A stretch of 64,000 bases of DNA from Sphingomonas rhizophila (GTDB taxonomy: Bacteria > Pseudomonadota > Alphaproteobacteria > Sphingomonadales > Sphingomonadaceae): contig NZ_CP060717.1 in NCBI RefSeq assembly GCF_014396585.1, forward strand, positions 1,922,001 to 1,986,000, read 5' to 3'. The notes beneath the pieces were generated by a model. It made no database searches, was not told where the DNA came from, and saw only the letters and a list, made by a program, of their open reading frames with translations. Of this stretch, positions 57,544-64,000 are shown piece after piece (within the stretch, counting starts at the first letter, position 1; every line of letters begins with the position of its first letter). The position numbers and the translations under genes are program-made.

Positions 57544-58380
57544 GGCGCTGTCAGACTAAGTCGCACAATTCTCCGATTGGGCGCAGTTCGGTCTTTGAGG
57601 CGCGGGTTTAGCCGGCAAGCTGCCGCCACTCGTCCAAGGCGGCCGAGCGGAGTGCCTTGTAGGTTTGTCGATCGACGAGGTGACGTTCGGAGTTGAAGTG
57701 ATTGTGGACGTTGGCGTGGACGGATGCGAACTTCTGCAAGGTCTTCATTCGTCGGAACCTGAGCATCGATCGCTCCCGTCTTCGGAAGCTGAGGTGACTG
57801 TTCTCGACGCGGTTGTTGGCCCAGCGTCCGACCTCCTGTTTGTCCCGGTTGCCGAGCTCGGTCATCGCTGCCTTGTAGGAGCGCAGGCCATCGGTGGTGA
57901 TGGCTTCCGGTGAGCCGTAGCGCTTGAGCGCCTTCTTCATGAACTTCAGCGCTGCACCCTTGTCCCGCTCCCTGGTAACGAAGCTCTCGAGGATCTCGCC
58001 CTCATGATCGACGGCGCGCCACAGGTAGCGCATCTCGCCGTTCACCTTTACGTACATCTCGTCGAGGTGCCAGCGCCACTGGCGCATCCCGCGCATCGCG
58101 CTCACCCGCTGCCGGCGAATGTCCGCGGCGAACATCGGCCCGAACCTGTTCCACCAGTGGCGCACGGTCTCGTAGCTGACATCGATGCCGCGCTCGGCCA
58201 GCAGGTCCTCGACGTTGCGCAAGCTAAGCGGGTATTTGACGTACAGCATCACCGCCAGGCGGATGATCTCGGGCGAGCTGTTGAAATAGCGGAACGGGCT
58301 GGCAGGTTTGCGGGGGCGAGGCATGAAGCGCCCCTACCCTGCGATCCTTACTCAGAGGTGCATCTGGTCTGACAGGGCCC
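57544..58380. mobile_element. IS6-family insertion sequence
   Basis: Inverted ends sharing CTGTCAGAC: left end GGCGCTGTCAGACTAAG at 57544 and right end, read inward, GGGCCCTGTCAGACC from 58380. A single transposase lies between. The eight bases outside the ends do not match (TGTTCGAT on the left, CTTTTACC on the right), so no target duplication remains, as after replicative deletion or recombination. Confidence 0.8.
57608..58324 (-). CDS. IS6-family transposase
   Basis: A 238-residue DDE transposase: N-terminal helix-turn-helix (YPLSLRNVEDLLAERGIDVS), then the catalytic set in WHLDEMYVKVNG, AITTDGLRSYKAAM and NRVENSHLSFRRRER. The size and motif order are those of the IS6 (IS26/IS6100-like) group, which moves by replicative cointegrate formation. 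Confidence 0.95.
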   Translation of the reverse strand: MPRPRKPASPFRYFNSSPEIIRLAVMLYVKYPLSLRNVEDLLAERGIDVSYETVRHWWNRFGPMFAADIRRQRVSAMRGMRQWRWHLDEMYVKVNGEMRYLWRAVDHEGEILESFVTRERDKGAALKFMKKALKRYGSPEAITTDGLRSYKAAMTELGNRDKQEVGRWANNRVENSHLSFRRRERSMLRFRRMKTLQKFASVHANVHNHFNSERHLVDRQTYKALRSAALDEWRQLAG

Positions 58381-58493
58381 CTTTTACCGGTGAGTCTCAA
58401 ATCGGCACATGCGGATGCGGACGAGTGCGACTTGCTTAATTTCCGTTAACCGATATTCAGCTAAGCTCGTTTGTGTCGCGTTGGGGGGTTTCA

Positions 58494-59305
58494 ATGAAAA
58501 AATTCGCGAAGACGCTTTTGGCAGCCGTGTGTTTCGTCGCCGGCGCAGCGCCTGCCGCAGCCGGCGTTTTATACGTAACCGACGGCGATTCCTCGAGACT
58601 AGCAATCGTCAACACGGCCACCCAGGCCGTCACGGTAACCCCGACGCTGCCAGGCCAGTACCCAATCGCGGTCAGCTCGAGCGTGTGGGTCGGCAATTAC
58701 TACGGTAGCAACTCGTCGCAATACAATTTGGATGGATCGCCCACGGGCGTAACCGCTCCGGCTGCCGATGTGAATGCCGTGGATGGAACGACGAACGGCG
58801 TTTACAACTTCGAGCTGGGTAATGCCTTCACGAATAGCGCGACCGTGTATCGCGCAAATCTAGACTGGACCAACCCGGTCGCCCTTTTCAACGTGCAGCA
58901 CGGTTCGGACCTCGTCGGGATCACTTATGACACCTTGAGCGGAAACTTATGGGTTTCGAACAATACGACGCTCTTCCAGTATACCTTGGCGGGCGGACTC
59001 ATCAGTCAATTCAATCATGCTGGTGGTCGCGGTTCACTTGCTTATGACACCGCGGACGGGACGCTCTGGTACGTTTCTAACGGGTCGAACGCGATCCGTC
59101 AGTACTCGACCTCGGGTTCATTACTGCAGACTTTGAACATTCCCGGTCTGGCTTCGAACAACTGGGGCGCTGAATTTGCTATCGGTGCAACTCCCGGTGC
59201 TGTCCCGAGCCGGGAACTTGGGCAATGATGCTGCTTGGATTCGGTGCCATTGGCTTCGGTATGCGTAAGCGCGCACGGGCCCACCCAATCGCGCAGTGTG
59301 CATAG
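58494..59305 (+). CDS. PEP-CTERM protein, frameshifted as assembled
   Basis: Secreted beta-propeller-like protein (signal peptide MKKFAKTLLAAVCFVAGAAP; repeated YVTDGDSSRLA, LWVSNNTTLFQYT, LWYVSNGSNAIRQYST motifs) of 270 residues. The sorting tail PEPGTWAMMLLGFGAIGFGM with RKRAR appears only in another frame, after CCC 59204-59206; one extra base joins it. The GGGGGG ribosome site lies before the ATG at 58494. Confidence 0.82.
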
Positions 59306-59327
59306 ACCATCGACCCCGGTGACTCAG

Positions 59328-59357
59328 GCGGTCCGGTCGCAAGGCCGGGCCGCTTTT
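59328..59357 (+). terminator. terminator after the PEP-CTERM gene
   Basis: A nine-base stem GCGGTCCGG/CCGGGCCGC (one T-G pair) with an eight-base loop, 59328-59353, then TTTT. Confidence 0.7.
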
Positions 59358-59372
59358 CTTTTCAACCCGTGT

Positions 59373-59587
59373 CTAAACCAGTGGCAGGATCATCAACCGG
59401 GCCTCTTTGCTGCCGCACCTGGAGCATTTGAGACGAGGCCTAACGCCCTCAGGCTGCCCGCGCCGCATAGCTTCCCGACCTCGTAGCCACTGAACGTCCG
59501 CGCTGCCCCACATCCTCCGCACTCGATCCTCAGGCCTGCACCGAATCGCACGAGTTCGGCCGTCGTTCGGATGTGCTTGGTGGACAT
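59373..59587 (-). CDS. small zinc-ribbon protein, frameshifted as assembled
   Basis: IECGGCGAARTF gives one CxxC and KCSRCGSKEAR the other, so a 71-residue zinc ribbon results once the break at GG 59437-59438 is repaired. The start ATG is at 59587. Such proteins are common small nucleic-acid or protein-binding modules in alphaproteobacteria; role unknown. Confidence 0.65.
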
Positions 59588-59828
59588 TGCCGCCCGCTAA
59601 CGCGTTGAGAACGATTGAGAACATCAGGTCTCGGCCGCAGCGGCAAATTCTTTTTGGTAACTCGACCGGAGTGCCGCCGTCTCCCACAGCGCTAGCGTCC
59701 GATTTGGGTCGAAAGCGGACATCAGCCCAGAAAGGTCGCCCCATCGCCATGGGGCGGAGCCACTGTCGAAATTTCCGGCAGGCGCTACCTGCGTTGCCGG
59801 AATCGCCAGGCCACGACCCGGCGCCCAA

Positions 59829-62800
59829 TCACAACAGGAAGTCCCCGAACTCAGAGCGTGAAGACCATCGAGGCGAACCCAGAAATCGGCTTTGCCGTCG
59901 CCGTCGGTGTCGCCCTGGATGTAGGTGTTGCCACTGATCTGTTGATACCGGAGTTCGCCCGTCACGCCGTTGAAGGCGGCACTCCCAATGAAGCTGAACG
60001 CCTGATCGCCATTCGTCTGGGCATTTGAATCAACTGCAGTGAAGTCAAGCCGATCCGCCTGCAGGCGGTTGAAATCATGAATGCGATCGGCAGTGCCGCT
60101 GCTCATTCCAGCGAAGTCGCCCGATGAGAAGGCGAACAGGTCGGCACCTCCGCCGCCATAGAAGCGATCAAGTCCCGAACCGCCGCTCAATGCATCCGCG
60201 CCACTCTCGCCGTAAAGGATGTCATTGCCTGCCTCCCCGCGCAGTTGGTCATCGCCACCTCTCCCATACAGAAGGTTGGCCCCGCTGTTTCCGAGGACCA
60301 GATTGGCGAGTTCGTTTCCAAACCCGCGAGTATTTCCCGATCCAGATAATTCCAGCTCTTCGATGTTGCCGCGAAGCTGATGGTTGATCGATGCGACGAC
60401 GCGATCGGTGCCCTCGCCAGCATTCTCGTACGCGTAGTCGGCGAGATCGGAAACAATATACCGGTCGTCCCCGGTGCCGCCGTACATCCGGTCATATCCT
60501 GATCCACCCGTGAGAGTGTCGGCACCCTCGGCTCCCAGGAGGTAATCGTCTCCGGCGCCGCCATCCAGGGCATCGTCACCCTCGTAGCCATAGAGCCTGT
60601 TGCCGACGGCGTTTCCAACCAGAACGTTATACAGAGCGTTCCCCTTACCGATTACCGCGGTGCCTGTCAGAGTCAGATCCTCGACGTTGTCGCGCAATTG
60701 GTAATCCAGGCTGGCCAATGCGCGGTCGCGTCCTTCCCCCGCGTTTTCGTAGGCGTAGTCGTCCGCGTCGGCGACAACGTAGGTGTCGTCACCCAACCCA
60801 CCATACATTCGATCGTATCCGGCGCCGCCGACAAGCTGATCGTTGCCGGCACCGGCAAGAAGGAGGTCATCACCCGCGCCGCCGATGAGGAGGTCGTCTC
60901 CGCCCAGCCCATCCAATCGATCGGCCCCACTCCCTCCATCAAGAGAGTTTCCGAGCGCATCTCCGCGAAGCACGTCGTCGAAAGCCGAGCCGATCAGATT
61001 TTCCACGTCTACGAGCCAGTCTGCTCCGGCCCCTACTGTATCCTGCGCAGTCTGAAGCCCAAGGTTCACGCGGACGCCGTAATCAGCGGTGATGTAGGAG
61101 GCACTGTCTGAGCCATCTCCGCCGTTTATCTGGTCGTCGCCACGTCCTCCTTCCAGGATATCGTCGCCCCCCTTACCAGTGAGCGTGTCATTCCCGGATA
61201 ACCCGAAAAGATGATCTGAACCAAAGCCTCCGGCCAAGTTGTCATCACCATCAGTACCAAGGACATCACCAACGGGCGCCAAGATGAAATCCGACATCGT
61301 GAGATCGGTAACGCCAAGGGGTAAAGTGACCCGCAGCGTCATCGTCCCCGTCGAGGTAGCAATTGTCACGGTAACGTACGGCAACTCGAACGGAATGCGG
61401 ACATGCGTCCAACTGATTGACCGAACGTCGAGAGCGCTGAGGTCAATCTTATCGACTCCAGTTTCAAGGGCGACGCGGTCCTGAGCTGCTTCAGTCGATT
61501 CCAAGACGTCATTATAGACGTATAAGTCAGCGCCCTGCGCACCCCCTAGATAGTCTGCTCCCAGACCGCCAATCAGAATGTCGTCGCCATCCATCCCGGT
61601 GAGGACATCGGTACCTGTGCTTCCAACCAAAACGTTATCGAGCTCATTTCCTCGCACCTGACCCGCAGTCATCAGGGTAGCGTTCTCGACGTTGGCCGCC
61701 ATTTCGTAGTCGCCGTTCAGGCCGTTCAACAGGACCTGATCAACGCCTTCGCCCGGCCTTTCGACAACCACGTCGTCGGGAGTGTTTATGACGTAAGTGT
61801 CATTTCCTTTACCGCCGACCATGGTATCGGTCCCCGCTCCGCCATCGAGCCGGTCATTAGCCAAACCACCAACGAGCAAGTCGTCGCCGCCACCGCCATT
61901 GAGTCGTGTCACACCCACGGTCGCCAGCAGTGCGTCGTCGTTTGACGTCCCGATTATGGTCGAACCTTTGGGTGCAACGTCGATGTCTGAGGAATTTACC
62001 GACCCGGCTACTCTGATTACCGTCGTGCCAGACGCACTTTGAGCCGTGATAGTCGTTACGCCATTTGCCGTCGCCAGATTCACCGAAGTCGTCGCGAGTG
62101 CGCTCAGATCGATGCGATCGATGCCAGTCTCGAAGTCTTGGATTAGATCGCTTGCCGATCCAATCGAGTCGTTCGCGGACAGGAAGATGAATCGATCAGA
62201 ACCGGCCCCGCCAAAAAGCTGATCGGCACCGTATCCTCCTGCGACAAGGTCGTTACCCTCGCCTCCTGTCAGCCCATCAGCGAAGGCACCGCCGATAAGC
62301 ATATCCGCACCGAGTCCCCCCTCAACATCGATGAGTGCGGTCGCGTCTGTGCCTCGGTAAAGATCACTCCCGGCGCCCAAGGCGACGTTGCCCGAAATAC
62401 TTCCCGAGTTGTAAATTGCGTCGGACAGCTGACCAAGCCGCACGCTTCCGGAAATGCTGCCGCTATTGATGATTTCGCTGCGCCCCGCCGTAGACTGGAT
62501 CGCAACGACGCCGCTGACGATTCCCGAATTGACGAACGAGTTGACCGTTGCCCATGGGGATGTGGTCAGCAAGATCACAGCGACTGCGTCATTGGCCGCG
62601 CTCCCCTCACCGTGAGATGCGCTGATGCTGCCGCTATTTACAAACGTCCCGCCCGCGTTGAGCCGAACAGCGTAGGTTCCACTCCCGCCGATGGCCTCGA
62701 TCGTTCCATGGTTTTCAGCGATCGGAGCGGTTGGGCGTTGCGGCCCCCCTCCAATATTTATCGCATGGGACATCCCGGTAACGGACTTGGCCGAAATCAC

Positions 62801-64000
62801 GCCGGAGTTCTCAAAAACCTTGTCACCCCGGAGATAGGTGAGCGTTACTGCATATGCATCGCCACTGATTGCCTGGCAGATAATTTCGCCAGTGTTTGCA
62901 AGATTACCTCGGACCTCGATCGCATAAGCGAAGCCTCCGCCGCTTCCGATGGAGGAAACGCTTCCAGAATTGCTAATCGACTCAATAGTCCCGGTTATGG
63001 CACGGCTGGTAATGTAGGGGGTACTTGTCGAAAGTGCGACGACACCATTGTTAATGAGAGCGTCAATGCTGTGATTGGTCGCCGTCAATACGTTGGCATC
63101 GTCGGCGCGGAATACCTCTCCGTCGTCTATGAACAAGTCATGCTCCAGGGCGACCGTTCCCGTTCTGACTGGATCGGTCAGCGCAAGGCCCGTCGCGCCA
63201 CCGGGCGCCAAAGCGGCCGCACCCGATGCGATCGAGCCGAGCCCCGAGTAGCCGGCCGGCGCTGCAGCTCCGACCGAAATACTTAATCCAAACGGGGCAT
63301 ACACCGTTTCGCTACCGAGCACGAAGACGCGAATGGTGGCCCCGTCGCGAGTGATGGAAGCAGCCTCGCTCCATGCGCCCACAAGCGCAATATGGCTTGA
63401 GCCTTGACCTTCAAAATTGAGCTTTCCGCCGCCGAGCGTCTGCGCGTCCCCGGCTCGAACCAGGACAGCCTGGTCCGCGTTCAGGAGAATATTTTCAAAA
63501 CCCGTCAGCCGACCTGTGGCCAAGGCCGCCTTCAGGTCGAGTTTCATTGCGCCGACATTGAAGCTCAATGTGTCATAACCGCCGTCGCCAGCCAGCAGTG
63601 CGAACGACAGGTCTTCCGCTTCAACCAGGTCGTTCTGCTCGCCCGCACGCACGACGTCAGCGCCCCGGCTGATGATGTGGTCCGAACCACCTTCACCATA
63701 CAAACCGTCATTACCCGATCCGCCGATGAGGAAGTCGGCGCCGGTGCCACCCAGGAGAAGGTCGTTACCGCCATTCCCGTTCAGGTGATCGTTGCCGCGA
63801 TTGCCAGTTGCGCGATCAGAACCGGCGGAACCATTCAATTGATCGTCGTGCCAGCCAAGGTCGATCACACCGACGATCGAGCCGCCTGACGTATCCAGCA
63901 CATCATTTTCGTCGCCCAAGGCGATGTCGCCTTGAATCGCGCCCTGATTGACCAGGGTGTCTTTCCCGCCACCTGTTTCGACTCGTCCAAAGATCTGACC
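59829..64000 (-). CDS. giant RTX repeat protein, N-terminus beyond the window
   Basis: More than 1390 residues of hemolysin-type calcium-binding repeats (GGSGNDGLYGEGGSDHI type) interspersed with beta-helix-like blocks rich in NSGSISG-type motifs at 62300-63000. The open frame continues past base 64000, so this is the C-terminal part only. The secretion tail DGDGKADFWVRLDGLHALSS is followed, after one added base at CCCC 59843-59846, by GDFLL and a stop at 59829, the usual end of such type I substrates. The apparent continuation to 59624 is out of frame. Confidence 0.85.

Larger units (their letters stand above)
42967..58380. mobile_element. putative tRNA-Thr-linked defence island
   Basis: From the tRNA 3' end to the far edge of the IS6-family element, gene content changes from core to accessory: serine recombinase with DUF2924/DUF3489, protease/inhibitor operon, nucleotide-metabolism genes, restriction-modification, DUF4268 and several nuclease-like unknowns, with codon use visibly less GC-biased in 45.9-50.7 kb. 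No direct repeat of the tRNA 3' end was found at the right border, so the exact limits, and whether it is one element or layers, are inferred. Confidence 0.55.

Noticed and set aside
57665..58372. Plus-strand frames across the IS element
   Set aside because: Antisense to the transposase, with no motif of their own.
59624..59828. Extra C-terminal 68 residues of the RTX protein
   Set aside because: They arise only because the frame is shifted at CCCC 59843-59846. The repaired frame stops at 59829 after GDFLL, the family ending.

Overview
The window is GC-rich alphaproteobacterial chromosome, most likely from the Sphingomonadales (Sphingomonas or Sphingomicrobium type). The grounds are two PEP-CTERM proteins with the PEPGTWAMML type tail, a giant NAD-specific glutamate dehydrogenase, an Mla-type ABC operon whose permease carries a STAS domain, a class Ia ribonucleotide reductase, and a DUF3489/DUF2924/serine-recombinase cassette. 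No replication origin, rRNA or CRISPR array is seen.

Layout. 1-9.1 kb: GDSL autotransporter esterase, small lipoproteins, uvrB, a CPBP membrane protease, two DUF3617-type lipoproteins, a lipid kinase and a PEP-CTERM protein. 9.4-13 kb: nrdA and nrdB behind a promoter region with two NrdR-box-like palindromes. 13.1-15.8 kb: a small accessory patch with two HNH nucleases and a decayed DUF1993 copy beside the intact one. 15.8-20.7 kb: membrane protein, DUF2200, and a minus-strand Mla operon (mlaE, mlaF, mlaD, auxiliary lipoprotein, 33-residue membrane peptide). 20.7-23.3 kb: a three-gene, start/stop-overlapped phospholipid head-group operon. 23.3-42.7 kb: RTX protein, PLP gamma-synthase, pgeF, acetyltransferase, methyltransferase, lgt, acyl-CoA synthetase, molybdenum oxidoreductase, hemH, acetoacetyl-CoA reductase, ATP-grasp protein, gdhB and a PAS protein. 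42.9 kb: tRNA-Thr(CGT).

43-58.4 kb is a defence-type genomic island beginning immediately after the tRNA. It holds the serine recombinase cassette, then a compact operon (acidic protein, XRE regulator, ImmA/IrrE metalloprotease fused to a chagasin-like I42 protease inhibitor, papain-like cysteine protease, thymidylate-synthase-like protein), a facing pair (uracil-DNA-glycosylase-like and MazG-like proteins), a cytosine-5 methyltransferase with an MvaI/BcnI-type endonuclease and a MutY/MIG-type glycosylase, DUF4268 and three further nuclease-like or unknown genes. It ends at an IS6-family insertion sequence that truncates a gene. The protease, protease-inhibitor and metalloprotease combination is the best candidate for an undescribed system. 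58.4-64 kb returns to core-like sequence: a PEP-CTERM protein, a zinc-ribbon protein and the C-terminal part of a very large RTX protein that runs off the window.

A caution for any user: at least sixteen genes are interrupted by an apparent loss of exactly one G or C in a short G/C run, including nrdA, hemH, mlaD and mlaF. In each case adding one base restores the family sequence through to a natural stop. This pattern points to assembly or basecalling error rather than real gene decay, so those genes are annotated over their full repaired extent.
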